64,000 nucleotides of DNA from Epiperipatus broadwayi (GCA_028023455.1 JAQFVV010006238.1:4164572-4228571), one strand, 5' to 3'; positions 1-11,505 are shown, counted from the first letter of the stretch. Notes: generated by a model from the letters alone, not told the origin. Program-made: numbers and translations.

Positions 1-394
1 AGAAAGCAGATGCCTTTTTGCAAAAGAACTCAAGTGATAGGATTACTTGGAGAAAGTCCTTTGGTTTGAAGTGCCAAGCCTATCACAATTTTCCTGTCCA
101 GTTAGATTAATTAAATATTATCTATTTACTGTCCATATTAGTTTATTAGCTTGTTTAACTATTTAAAATATTCTAATATTGTAATGAGAAATTGTATTTC
201 TCTGATAAACTCTAGTTCAAGTTCCATCTGGACTTAAGACTCGGATTCTGTAAATGATCTAATTATTACTCTTGTATGACGCCATTCGATTGATTACATA
301 ATTAATTAATTAATTTTTTTTTTTTTGATGAATTATTTGTACACAAACGACTCTAACTGTATGTAACTAGTAAAATATTAATGATTTAAGAAAG

Positions 395-548
395 TAAACT
401 TTATTAACGATTTGTGTGTGTGTGTGTGTGTATTCGTGCCTGCGCTTTGGTGCATTTGATATAGTATCTCTGAATCGATTCTTGCGCTCGAACTTTTTAT
501 GAATTCCCGAGTTAATAAAGCCATATGCCATTTTGTATGTGTGTGTGT
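395..548 (+). repeat. Degenerate SINE-like copy (family A)
   Basis: The segment after a (TG)n tract ends with the block GAACTTTTTATGAATTCC..AATAAAGCCAT, which recurs at the end of the clearer family A copies at 1.36-1.64 kb and 11.4 kb. The middle keeps a B-box-like CTGAATCGATTCTTG. The 5' part is replaced by the microsatellite. Assignment rests on the shared 3' block, so it is tentative. Confidence 0.4.
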
Positions 549-964
549 TTATTTTTATGCACAAGAAATAACAATTTGACATTTTTGTTATGGCAAAAGA
601 AAATAATAATAATGAAAGTAATTTAAAATATTTATTATTTTTTACTGATTTTTCATTGATGATTATTCCTTTCAGACTGTCTGACTAAATTCTATCTAAT
701 CTTGCCTTCCAGTCACTGAATTTTGGAATTTTTTTTTTTTTTAAATTTTAACAAAGATTCTGAAGCTAATTGAAATGTTATTGGAATAACTGAAGATGTT
801 TACGTAAAAGACAAAATACCAAGTGATTGTTTTTATTAACGCATTAGCAATTACATTTCCTAGCTGCTAGTATTTATTTATTAACTTCAAAATTTTTTTT
901 TACTGATGATTCTTTTGGGTCATTAGAAATGAAAATTTAAATTTTCGCTGTAATACATATTACA

Positions 965-1075
965 GATATGTGTGTGTAACTGGCAGATCAGTTCAAGGAC
1001 CATGATTTGGGGTCCAGATCTTGAGGACTCCAAGAGCTCAAACAGAACTTCTGTGCAATAAAACCATTGCCTTAT
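965..1075 (+). repeat. Degenerate SINE-like copy (family A)
   Basis: A diverged copy: a tRNA-like stretch around GGGGTCCAGATCTTGAGGACTCC is followed by a recognisable 3' block with CAAACAGAACTTCTGTGCAATAAAACCATTGCC. The order and spacing match the family A copies at 1.36-1.64 kb. No target duplication is visible. Confidence 0.4.
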
Positions 1076-1359
1076 ATGTGTTTATTTAAAATACAGGATA
1101 AAGTTGAGATAAATATCTAAACACTTCATATAAATTTTAATCATTTTTCTAGTTTACCATAAATTTTCTATTCTCTAATATTTCCATGTTTAAACTTTCG
1201 GTATTGTAATGGGATTTTTTTTTGCCCTATGGAGTTTAGGTAGTGGTTAAGTATGGGCCCATGGTATAAGCTTTTGGAATTGAATCTCTGTGCATTGTTT
1301 CTAATGCTTGAGCAGCATTTGGTTTCACTAGTGGCTGAATATTTATTTATTTTATTCTT

Positions 1360-1637
1360 TATTATTTTATATTTACTTTCAGAATTTATAGCAGTGGTAG
1401 AGGATCAGATTCTAGAATATATGGTCCTCAGATCCATTCCATTTCTAGCTTTTCTGGTACTCCAACTTTTTACTAACCCCTGAACAATAAAGCCATTTAC
1501 TATTTGTCTATATGGTTTAGTGCAGTGAAAGAATATCAGATTTTTGGAGCATAAGATTCTTGAATTGTTACCAGTTCTGGCTCTTCTGGCATAAAACTTT
1601 TTATAAACTCCAGAGCAATAAAACCATTCCATTAATT
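1360..1637 (+). repeat. Tandem dimer of a tRNA-derived SINE-like repeat (family A)
   Basis: Two copies of a unit of about 128 bp lie head to tail. Each begins with an A-box-like segment (GCAGTGGTAGAGGATCAG near 1391; TTAGTGCAGTGAAAGAATATC near 1516), continues to a B-box-like segment (CCTCAGATCCATTCC in the first copy), and ends with an AACTTTTTA..AACTCC..GCAATAAA-CCATT block. tRNA-like A and B boxes with this spacing are the hallmark of SINE heads. Reading frames across it are accidental. Related copies are at 0.4, 1.0, 11.4 and 50.3 kb. Confidence 0.6.
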
Positions 1638-2025
1638 ATTTTTAGGGATAAATATACAGAGTATATCAAACATTCAGATTGACCAAATCATAGATCATGA
1701 ACCAGTAAAGAAAAAGTTCATATTTTATCATTTACTGGACATAGACTGAGAATTCTGTTGTGTATATCTATTTTTTCAATGAAAAATCTTGTTTTTTTTT
1801 TTTTTTTAACAGTTAATTAATTGACTTATTTGACAAAAAACAGATATATAAATACATCATTCATCTATAAATTACAGTTTATCACTATGAAATAAATGAA
1901 ATTATGGTGATATAAAATATATATTTAACACATATGAACTCTCATATATATACATGGATAAAAAAAAAAGATATTTGACATGCATAACATTGAAAAGTAA
2001 GAATACTAAAAAAATAATGAAACTA

Positions 2026-2775
2026 TCATAGAATCTTCTTTGCTTCTTTATAACCACAGAAATTTCTGGGATAAGAAACTATAGCTGTCTCAGAAGTTCC
2101 AAGTTTAATCTTGTTCATGGTTTCACAGGTAACAGACACACGCCCATTCTTGATATAATCTTTGGTTAATGTAATCTCTAACTTTCAGTAGACATTCCAT
2201 TTATAATTACTTGTTCTTATACTGAATGTTTCCATGACACTGGGTTCATTAATGGGAATATTATTAAGGGAGAACTGAAGGTTCACAGGATTATCCAACT
2301 GTTGCAAGTCACTGACAGCCATTAGTGTAGAGTTTACCCAGTACTGGGGCATCACACCTGAAAGTAAAACTTCTCCAACTCCATCTTCTGAATCACCACT
2401 TATAACATCCACAGAAATGGTGGCTGAGTTCCGGTAACCATTTGTGTCAATTACAATCAATAATATAATTTCCTTTATCTTCTTAAACTTTATTGAGCAG
2501 ATATATCATTTTCCAATTACTCAAGTCTGAAATTTGAGGTCTCTTTCCTCTTGTACTTATTATTTTTGAACCATTAGCAAAATAACGGCATAAAATTTCC
2601 GGATCATCATCTTTTCTAAACAACATTTCTGATAATGCACCTTCATCCAAATCATATAGAAAGTCAAAAATTATTCCCATAGATGCAAAAACATGGGATG
2701 GATTAACCAAAGCTGAGGTTATTTTCATAGGTATTCCTTTGAATAATTTATATATAGGTATCATATAATATTAAT
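2026..2775 (-). pseudogene. Broken immunoglobulin-like domain gene, C-terminal part
   Basis: Read on the minus strand, three frames give one protein-like sequence. From about 2764 down to 2483 there is a Cys (ILCRYF), then NWKMIYLLNKV. A frame change then gives EDKGNYIIDC, and another gives DTNGYRNSATISVDV. This is the C..W..L..V..EDxGxYxC pattern of an Ig domain followed by its last strand. A further beta-rich segment (2460-2185, with NST and NEPS) shifts frame again near 2185 into KNGRVSVTCETMNKIKLG and stops at 2026-2028. At least two frameshifts and an in-frame stop make it a pseudogene or a badly decayed paralogue. The parent protein could not be named. Confidence 0.5.
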
Positions 2776-3067
2776 AAAAGCAATTTATCTTTAACTGAAA
2801 GAAAATAAAAACAAATTTGCAACTATATTATAGTAATCCATTTGTTTTCTGGTTGATAAATAAATGAAAGATACAAATAAAGTAATATCAAAACATTTAT
2901 TACATCAATTTGCAGTAATGATATATCTACAATGGTTAAAAGAGTTTGCTACCAAATACTGTTGGCAAATTTACAAATATGTAATTGGTGGCTTTAGCAC
3001 CTAAAGGTTTGGAGAATGTGATAACTCATAATAAAGCAATCCCACACTTCCATTTATATTGCCTCAC

Positions 3068-3363
3068 CTTGTGAAAGGTAGATTATTTACTTCTAGCAGT
3101 TTCATGCTCTGAGCATGTGTATGCCTGACTGCATTATAGAAAATAGTGGATGGCGTGCATTACTGTCAGAGTAATTCCATTGGTAATTATCACATAGTGA
3201 CCTCATATGCCAATTTTTCAATTGAAGCTTTCTTTTTTCATCCAACTTCAATGTTTTATTGTGAACAACTGAATTTACTGACTTAATTATTTCACTGGTC
3301 TGGTTCACTGTATTCTCAAGAAAAAGCTCTTTAACTTAGTCAGGCACATTAGTGAAGGTAAAC
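3068..3363 (-). pseudogene. Exon-like coding remnant upstream of the Ig-like pseudogene
   Basis: On the minus strand a coding-like block (FTNVPD, then VKELFLENTVNQTSEI, ending SIMQSGIHMLRA) is flanked by TTTTAG at its start and AAG|GTGAGG at its end, good acceptor and donor sequences. It contains an in-frame TAA near the start and TGA, TAG and TAA near the end, so it is not usable as it stands. It lies about 300 bp upstream, on the same strand, of the Ig-like pseudogene and may be another exon of the same gene. Retained splice-like borders argue against a processed retrocopy. No family recognised. Confidence 0.4.
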
Positions 3364-3772
3364 CTAAAACAATTCTTCAACTATTCATTTGATTAAAACA
3401 TAATTTTATGATGTATAAATGTATTGCAAATCAGTTTTATATTTATTTTGGGGAGTTCAATTCAATGTTAATGAAATGCAAATTTACATATTTTTTGTTA
3501 AATTTTCTCACACAGCATAGTTAAAATTGTAATCAGGATTTGAAAGATTTGTTTCATAGATATATCTACGAAGCTATAACAGTGTTTATTTACCTCACTA
3601 CGGAGCATAAGCTTCTCCAATAGACTCTTCAGGTTTGCTAATTGCCAGATGTTAAGGGTTTGAATATATTACCATTCTTGTTTATTTTTTAATCAAGAAT
3701 ATGGAAATATCCATTTATTGTCAGTTGATTATCTGAAAGATAAATTGTAAGTCTGATTAAAATCTGTTTTTC

Positions 3773-3785
3773 TACCCCCCCCCCC
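3773..3785. repeat. Poly-C tract
   Basis: A run of about a dozen C residues within AT-rich DNA. No role is evident. Confidence 0.8.
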
Positions 3786-4017
3786 AAGTATTATAAATAG
3801 CAAATGGATTAATAACCTCAGCACCAATAGTCCCTTTGTATATATATGAATGTAATAATATTATATGTCTGCATTTCTTCGAAGCAATATACGTAATCTT
3901 ATAACAATATATTAGTAAATATAGTAATCAAAAATTTTGAAAAGGACAAAATATAATTGTCACTTAGGTGCACTTTTGACTATCCTCTTAGTCTTTGTCA
4001 ACTAATACTTTGAAAGT

Positions 4018-4217
4018 TTAACCTTCCCATAATTCTGTGATCTTAACGTTTGCTGCCTGCCTATTGATTAAGTCTTGCTTGTATTTATATATTAACATAG
4101 CTTCTCTTATTTTCCTTTAACCTTCCCATAATTCTGTGATCTTAACGTTTGCTGCCTGCCTATTGATTAAGTCTTGCTTGTATTTATATATTAACATAGC
4201 TTCTCTTATTTTCCTTT
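4018..4217 (-). repeat. Exact 99-bp tandem duplication
   Basis: Copy one is 4020-4118 and copy two 4119-4217; I see no mismatch between them. The length is 33 codons, and copy two contains the last codons of the GIY-YIG reading frame ending at 4117. Read on the minus strand, the downstream copy therefore repeats the C-terminal codons after the stop, in the same frame. The absence of divergence implies a recent event. Confidence 0.9.
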
Positions 4218-4443
4218 TATTGTTATTTCTTTCAGTTTTCAATATTTTTACATTATTATAATTGAAATTAAAACCATATATACATGATTTATTATGGTCA
4301 TAAAAAACGGAAGCTGATAAGTTGTTATTAACTTTGCAATTTTGTTTCATATTTTGAACCCTTTTTAATAAGTGCTCTTTAGTTCTTTTTTCCAATGTAC
4401 ATCTCGATTCCCCTATACATCCACTGCCACACCTACATATCCA
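4117..4443 (-). pseudogene. GIY-YIG endonuclease fragment of a Penelope-like retroelement
   Basis: The minus-strand frame starts in WICRCGSGCIGESRCTLEKR and continues with TKEHL, FNYNNVKIL, NKRKIREAMLIYKYKQDLIN and the end TELWEG. This order (Cys-rich start, C-GS--IGE-R-TL--R--EH, then -NVKIL--E--RKI-EA--I----INR) is the pattern of the C-terminal GIY-YIG domain of Penelope-like elements and relatives. An open frame of 92 codons from the first Met is intact at the C-terminus. No reverse transcriptase is found upstream on this strand, so this is a 5'-truncated copy. A related single-domain GIY-YIG protein is less likely. Confidence 0.6.
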
Positions 4444-4509
4444 TTTATAAATGATTCAATTTTTATTTATAAATGAGATTTTATCTTTAGAGTATAAGAT
4501 TAATTAATT

Positions 4510-4545
4510 ATAAGATTGCACACACACACACATATATATATATAT
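4510..4545. repeat. (CA)n(TA)n microsatellite
   Basis: Alternating CA followed by TA repeats. Confidence 0.85.
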
Positions 4546-5159
4546 CAACTGATTTATTTCTCAGTAGTTCATTAAGATATTTGGGCACGGAAGTAACAAG
4601 CTGGAATCACAATCTATAGTAGACCTTATGTTACAGACACCATCTATCACTGTATTAAAGGACAATATTAACTTTTAAGTGAAAATATGGTATTTTACAA
4701 AAACGAATTTTAAACTGTTTAAGTAATAATTGTTATATTTTGTTTTTCAAGTGTCCAACTTAACTCCATCCACAACATTGACTTGATTCTCTTTAGATAA
4801 ATAAATACACGTGCTTCCGGATTGTGCGCTGGTGAAGAGATTATTAAGGGTATGTATAAAAAATATTTACTTTAATCAATATCTGAACACATCACTATAA
4901 TATGTAATGTGAATACATTTTTTATTAAAATGGGACAAATTATCTTTAGCTGGCTCATAACACGACAAAAGACTATCTAATAGTTCTCATAGAAAAACAA
5001 TAAAGATTACTTATCAAGTCTGTTAATTACTGTGATGAGGCTTTGAGCCAGTTCCCATTTTAATTTAAACTTCTAGCTTGGAATAGTTAGATATCTATTT
5101 GCAAACCCAACATTTGATTATTAGCTAGGTTGTTTATGGGGTGACACCTAAAATAAAAA

Positions 5160-5260
5160 TGTCAAAATTATTAACAAAATATGTATATGGATTCGAACCT
5201 ACACATGACAGTTAAATGCTTTGCTGATGGAATAAAAACTATTTTATAAAATAAATATGA
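5160..5260 (-). repeat. tRNA-like SINE fragment
   Basis: On the minus strand, AGCAAAGCATTTAACTG is followed at normal tRNA spacing by GTAGGTTCGAATCC, an excellent B box. The 5' part of a tRNA (acceptor and full A box) is not convincing, so a SINE head or decayed tRNA is likelier than a gene. Confidence 0.4.
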
Positions 5261-5537
5261 ACTTTCAATAATATTTTTAACTAAATTGACATTTTACACT
5301 GATATAGTCTTGTATGTATATACTCGAATACATAGACACACATGCACACTCACATATACAGATGGTATATTTATTTAAATTGAGATTTGTTCGTTTTGTT
5401 ATTGTTGAATTAAAAGTTTATAATTTAATACTGTCATTATTATTAAAATCAAATGCAGCTTTATGTTTTCAAATTATAAATTGGTGGATTTTTAAAATTT
5501 TATTTTTATCATACAAGTTGTAAGTTAATCGATATTT

Positions 5538-5570
5538 TCCTTTTTTTTTTTTTTTAAAAAAAAAAAAATC
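5538..5570. repeat. Poly-T/poly-A palindrome
   Basis: A run of T is directly followed by a run of A, forming a perfect short hairpin. It could be a junction of two poly-A tails or simple slippage. Confidence 0.8.
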
Positions 5571-6580
5571 CATTTTATCCTACATGGTATTTGATGTTTA
5601 TCAAGTTCATCAAATTTCCTTTAATGTGGTCTGAATCTCGACATTTCATTTTTAAAATGGTTTAAGGCTTTTAAAATATTCTAAAGTGATTTCTGTATTG
5701 GAAAACATTTCATTAAGAATATATTAATGATTTTTCTTTTTTATCTTTATTGTTATCAATTCTTTTTAGAAATTTTGTTCTGTAAATTTTAAATTTATTT
5801 TGAAAATCGAATCCTTCTTTTGTCTTTTTTAATGGTCCTAACAATTTAATTACTTATACAACAAAAAAAAAAAATCTAGATGAAATAAAGTCGCTTGAAA
5901 ATTACTTTTTGGAATTTCAACTTTAATAGAAAATTTTAAATTATGGAATTTTTTTGTTTTGTTTTTAACCTTTTTTTTTTTAATAAGTAACAATGGAAAA
6001 ACTGAATTTAGATTCTTTAAAAATGAAAATATGAAAATAAAATGCTCCGTTTAAGCTATTAATGGGCTATATTTGAAATTTGAATGTCCAAAATTAAACA
6101 GATTGCAATGTGATGCAATGTTTATGCATAATATTTGCGAAACACACCACCCTTTTTATCAATTGTCAACAATTGCAGAATGAAGATCTCTATAAACTTA
6201 ATCCAATTTCTATTTAGATATATTTAATATATTCCAAGATATAAGTTAATGCACTCGTAGGTGAATATATATATATATATATAATGTTATAACTGAATAT
6301 TTATAAATTTTTAAAGTTATACTTTACATATATCTAATTACTGTGTTTATAAATATTCAATTATAAGATTATGTATATTGATTTGAAAAAATACAGACAT
6401 CGAATTATAATATTATATATAATCACTAAAAACCAGTCCACCCTTAGACAATCCCTACATCAATAACAATCAATAATCTCAACCTATTGTCAAGGCAAAT
6501 TCCTTTTAACTATAAAGATGGAATTCCACCTTTATTTATGGCCCAATTTATTTATATAGACACTAAAGATTGCAACTTGA

Positions 6581-6633
<53 letters not shown>

Positions 6634-6634
6634 C
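6581..6634. repeat. (CA)n(TA)n microsatellite
   Basis: About twenty CA repeats followed by TA repeats. Predicted frames of repeated His-Thr or Val-Cys across it are artefacts. Confidence 0.95.
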
Positions 6635-6904
6635 ACATGAATGAAAAGCAGTCCACACCTAAACAATACCAAATAATCTCAGTCTGTTTGTTGACAAAGC
6701 AACATTTTTTATTGTAATAAAGGCAGATATCCATCATTATCCATGGCCTAATATGTTTATATAGATACTAAAGATTGAAATTTTTAGTTCAAAGAAATTT
6801 AAATCTGTTAAACATTCAAATATAACCTGTTTTTGAAAACAGACTAAGAAACAGCTAATTTTAACTTTCTAACTACACTAAAACCAGATAGTGCTTACAT
6901 AATA

Positions 6905-7335
6905 AAACTAATATGTATAAGGGACTAGAACCGGGGCTTTCAAGCTCCTTACAACTCTCCACTCCATCTTATACAACCAGTATACCTGACCACATAGTGT
7001 GAAAAAGTTGAATGATTTCCAATATAAAACAGGCAAAACTCTCCATACAGTAGTGCCACTCAGTACAAACCAGGGGTATCAATATATGCTAGAAAGCTTG
7101 TGTATAAAATCCCTATCTAGTGCACAAGCCTTCTGGCATTCATTGATTAATTTTACTCTGGCTTGCACTGAGCGGCACTACTGTATGGAGAGTTTTACCT
7201 GTTTTAACAGTTTGAGCAAGCATAAGAAATGGTAATCATGTGATGTTTAGTGGTTTAATAATCTCCAATATATGTATTTCATGCTGAACCAGCTCTCCAT
7301 CAGTTGGTCTCAATCACCATCTCCCACACATATAT
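6905..7335 (-). repeat. tRNA-headed repeat (family S), interrupted by a nested element
   Basis: Read on the minus strand, the sequence from 7335 runs through GAGACCAACTGATGGAGAGC, TTCAGCATGAAATACATATAT and, after the nested insertion, ends in a tRNA-like module: TATAAGATGGAGTGGAGAG followed by CCCCGGTTCTAGTCCC near 6915. The same order is found at 17.59-17.90 kb and in both arms of the palindrome at 62.8-63.5 kb. The palindromic insertion at 7027-7256 splits it. Confidence 0.6.
7027..7256 (-). mobile_element. Palindromic non-autonomous element (AAACAGG family) with 16-bp target duplication
   Basis: The segment begins AAACAGGCAAAACTCTCC and folds back on GGAGAGTTTTACCTGTTT ending at 7204; the whole interior up to a centre near 7115 is also palindromic. 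Beyond the hairpin are 52 more bases. The unit is flanked by AATGATTTCCAATATA (7011-7026) and AATAATCTCCAATATA (7257-7272), 14 of 16 identical. A second copy is at 48680-49002. The common end is AAACAGG and the other end varies, which fits 3'-anchored retrotransposition read on the minus strand. A TA-flanked MITE covering only the hairpin is the alternative. Confidence 0.6.
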
Positions 7336-8509
7336 ACAATCATCAATTTTTTGTTTAAATTTGAGTGTAAAATTATTTAACTTAAATTATTTTATTCATA
7401 TGACTTGGCCTGCCAATGCTTATATATATATTTAAGCATTTCTTATTTCCTATCACACATCATTTTTTAATTGCATTTCAATTTTTAAATGGAATTTGCT
7501 TAAATTCTTTTTTTCATTAGTTAATTCTCATATCATATTTTATATCTTATTATTTGGTGGTTAATTTTCGAAATTAATTATCTTTTTAAAATTTCGGATT
7601 TGAAAGTCCTTTATCTGTTTTTATTACCTTACTTAAATTAATGACATTGTGATTTTAATAAAATCCCTTGATGTGTCAATGTGTAGGTTTGTTTTCTTTG
7701 ATCTATTTGACCTAGGCTTACATTCCATCACACATCATTTTTTTAATGCATTTCAATTTTTAAATGAACTTTCTCACAGATCCGTTTCCTCATCGCTAAT
7801 CCTTCCATCGCATTTTATGTCATATTACTTTGCTATTGAAAGTTTAATTCAATAAAGTGCTGGGACATTTTTATCAAAAATGAGTAGAATTTGATTGATT
7901 TATTAACTTATTCATTTTTGAATTTTTTTTACTTTTATATTATTATTATTGCTCCATAAATAAATGAACGTATAATCCGTTTCTTAGGAAGTCAATTGAT
8001 ATTGAAGCATTATATTGACAGATCGATCTCAACAATTCTATTTCGTTTTTATTTTTACTTGAGAGTTTGTCCAGAAATTTTTAGATTTTAATTCGTGTTA
8101 TTTTCATTGACAGAACAGAAATGCATCACGTGTTATTCAAATAGCATGTTTCTTTCCAAGCAACAAACTATTAGTACTTTTTTGTTACTCGAACATGATG
8201 TTATCTTTCCATTAGAAAACTATTTTCTGATATTTATTTTTTTTATTTCCCGTTATATTTAAACACAAAGAATATTATTACGTTCTTTTTTGTCCATCTT
8301 CTAAAATAATTCATTAATATAAATAAAATAAAAAATAAAATAATGTCAAATGACCTCTACAAATCAATTCTTATTCATTGTTCCTCCTAAGAGAAACTGT
8401 TAAATAGATTACAGATCTCACTACATTATTTGACTACTAGTTTTTTTTATTATTAAGAAAAATATTTACAATATTAGGTAGCTATGTTTTGCTGATTACA
8501 ATAGTTTTT

Positions 8510-9130
8510 TTTGTATAAGTTCAAAGCTTTGCAACCAATCTGTGTGGCATCATCGTATTATTTAGTGCAGTAGTCTGAGATGTTGTCTCATCTTTTGATG
8601 ATTTGTGTCCATGTCTCCACAAAGAGACACACTGGCACAAGGAGATGATCTCTGTTCTTCATGTTTATTAGTATTTTTTATAAGTGTTCCAAGGATCACT
8701 ATGTCTTTGACTGAAGATGTGTTGGCACTTGGATGATCCATAAAGCATGAAGTAAGCATGCTGCTAGCCTGATAGTTGCATACTTTCCTTCTTTCATTGC
8801 TCTGTCAATTGACAGGACATTCCCACAGCCAGGGGAAACACTAGTGATGATTTTGTTTCTAGTATATCCCAAGTATGAGCAAGCAAAGAAAATGTGGTCC
8901 AGAATCTCTTCATGTGTATTGTAAAGTTTACATATGGTACTTATTTGATGGAATCCTCTTTGCATCACAAAAAGTAACTGGTGGACAAAGAGAACAATTA
9001 AACTTAATTATAAAATCAACCAGCTTTGGTCCTATCCACTAGTATCTTGACTTCCTGAGCATTTGTTTCACTGACACTTTTAATCAGGTGGTTACTGGTC
9101 TTGATTAGGGAAAAGGAGCTTATACACCTC
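8510..9130 (-). pseudogene. 3' end of a non-LTR retrotransposon (C-terminal Cys/His region)
   Basis: On the minus strand a decayed frame gives CSLCPPVTFC, then ICKLYNTHEEILDHIFFACSY, then NKIITSVSPGC and ATIRLAACLLHALWIIQ. C--C----E--DH-FF-C is the pattern of the zinc-knuckle-like segment at the C-terminus of several non-LTR reverse transcriptases. The 89-codon frame 8699-8968 is open, but flanking segments need frame changes. It differs from the RTE-like LINE at 41-44 kb, so it belongs to another family whose clade I cannot place. Confidence 0.5.
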
Positions 9131-9224
9131 TCAATATGGTGGCTTTGTTTTCTTTATTTGTTCAGTAACTGAAATTAGAGTCGTTAATTGGTCTTCTACC
9201 GTGGTTTAGAATAACTTGTTACAA

Positions 9225-9490
9225 ATTTATTGACAATAATTGAGTGATTAGGTGATTAAGTTATAGGGTTATTTTTTAAAAAATGTTTATTTTTATGTTC
9301 TAACTGATAATAGCTTATTACCAATTTACTGACCAATAAAGAATGATTTTCCAATTGGGATATGGGGTCACTTACTTTATTTAAATTTGCTCAGAAATTT
9401 TCCTCTATGTTTAGTTAAGCATAGCCATTTACCAGTTTAACAATCAATAATAAAATGATTAGCTAATTAGAATATGTGATTGTTTTAACA
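9225..9490. repeat. Diverged tandem repeat, unit about 105-110 bp
   Basis: A motif of the form AATAAxxAATGATTxxxxAATTxGxxTATGxG recurs near 9235, 9335 and 9447, each time followed by a T-rich segment and a TTACCAxTTTA-like block. About two and a half old copies; the match is by eye. Confidence 0.35.
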
Positions 9491-10871
9491 TGAAAAACAA
9501 ATTTTCTCGGAAATGTTATTTTACATAGGGTAAAAAAAGGTTTGAAAGTCTCATCTACTTGAAAAGAATTTCCAAAGTGCATTGTGAATCAAAGATCAGT
9601 TTTTAAACTTATTACATAGAATTACTCTGATGAGGGTCCTTTTTGATATTGGTAGTTGCACCAAAGTATCAACAACTATTGTTTGTTACCTTATGTATTT
9701 TAATCATTTTGCAGTTCAAAGATTTAACATTCTTCTAATAGTCAGCATCTTCTCCAACTTTTTGGACATATTGGATTCATTATGACTTAATTTTGTTTCA
9801 AACCATCTGGAAATCAAACAAGATATTGCAATCACTATTTTAACATAATTTTTATGTATTCATTATTTATAAACTTTCATTACCTTTTTCTTCCAGATTT
9901 TTTATACCTTGTATATGTAGCTTTCAATTTTCATAGAAGCCTTTGGGAATAGGTGAATGAGGACCAAACAGTTGTTAATTTTTAGAATGGAAGCTGGGGA
10001 ACAAAGATTATTTTTGATATGTGTTTTATTTTTATTTAAAAAAGTGCTCATCGTTATTTGCTGATTGATACTGATATCAAATCAGTTTCTCAATAGCCAA
10101 CATAAACCTAGTCCTACCACTCTTGAAATTCCACATTTCCTATAGTTGAAAGTTATCCTGTTATGTGTAGAAATTTAGAGAAAGGTGACTGGAGTCATTA
10201 TATTGAACATTTGGGATGGAATATTAATATAAACACAGTCCTCTTTTTTTATGATAGTTTTTAACAAGTTATATAGAAGTTAAAGGATTTATCTTTTAAG
10301 AATCTAAAAAACAATTTATTCCAGGTTGAAACTAAATTTGGGTATTTCTAACAAACTTATTAAATCACTTGATGATGGTAGAAAAGAGAAGTGGAGAAGG
10401 ATTGTGGAAAAATAAAGTGTTGCAAGATCTACTTGCAAGGTTGCGTCATTTTTTATACAATCTTAATAGTTATATTACTTCTGAAAGACAAAAACACAAT
10501 TAGACTAAAAATTTAACCCCTTTTTACAATGTTTCTTTAATAAAAAATCGAATAATATCTGTAATTATTGGCCAATATGTGCTTCGTCTTGATTGTCTTA
10601 AGCTAAAAAATCCCAGAATCACAGATGGTATACAGTACTATCATTTTTTTTTAAAAAAAAAAGTCTAAAAGAGAAATCATTATTCATATGAAAACTATTT
10701 CAAAAATGTTGGCCTAAAAATGAAACTGTAATACTTTTAAAAGCAAACAATATCAGCATTGATTCAAAGAAATTGTCACTCGATATCACATTTTTGGTTC
10801 TCTACAAACTGCTCCCAAAAAATCATGTTAACAAGACTTTTCAATCAATTCTGAGCTAGCTACTTATAGAT

Positions 10872-11132
10872 CAGACTGGGATTACACCAGGATCCATAAG
10901 CAGGCTGGGATTAGGCCTGGATCCATGACCAGACTGGGATTAGACCAGGATCCATAAGCAAGATGGGATTAGGCCTGGATCCATGACCAGACTGGGATTA
11001 GACCAGGATCCATAAGCAGGCTGGGATTAGGCCTGGATCCATGACCAGACTGGGATTAGACCAGGATCCATAAGCAGGCTGGGATTAGGCCTGGATCCAT
11101 GACCAGACTGGGATTAGACTAGGATCTGTGTG
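10872..11132 (+). repeat. 29-bp minisatellite with 58-bp higher-order unit
   Basis: Nine 29-bp units follow one another without gaps. Two versions alternate: one with GACCAGGATCCATAAG, the other with GGCCTGGATCCATGAC, both after CAGxCTGGGATTA. The true period is thus 58 bp, about four and a half times. Most units are identical within a version; the first and last are most changed, the usual edge decay. The array is clearly richer in G+C than its surroundings, and most units carry GGATCC. Confidence 0.95.
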
Positions 11133-11384
11133 AACAACTTTTAGTTTTGGTTATTCACTTTTTTAAAAACATTTTCAAAAAAAATTAAAAATTATTGATC
11201 TAACTTCAATTTATGATTTTTTTCAGAAAAATGTACTTTAAAAAAAATTTCTACCCCCCCCTACCCAAGCATTTGACACATCTAGTGAGTAATGACTTTT
11301 ATTCACTATTATCTCTTGTGAGAGAGAGTCTTAACTCCAATTTTGCTTTGCAGTGGTATATGTCAAAGCTGTCTCATCTGCTGA

Positions 11385-11505
11385 AATAGTTTGTAAAGTG
11401 GTGGAGTGTCAGATTATGGAGTGTAAGGTACTCGGATCGATTCCAGTTAGGATACTTCTAGCACTCAAATTTCTTATGAACTTCGAACCATTAATGTAAT
11501 TTGAT
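11385..11505 (+). repeat. SINE-like copy (family A)
   Basis: A-box-like AAAGTGGTGGAGTGTCAGA, then GGAGTGTAAGGTACTCGG and a B-box-like CGGATCGATTCCAG, then the typical tail CACTCAAATTTCTTATGAAC..AACCATTAATG. Order and spacing match 1.36-1.64 kb. Confidence 0.55.

Noticed and set aside
6487-6737. Open frames of repeated Thr-His or Val-Cys
   Set aside because: They are translations of the (CA)n microsatellite.
7027-7204. Interior of the AAACAGG element flipped between its two copies
   Set aside because: The interior is itself palindromic, so orientation cannot be decided.
10872-11132. CRISPR-like array
   Set aside because: Units are contiguous with no unique spacers, and the context is animal nuclear DNA.
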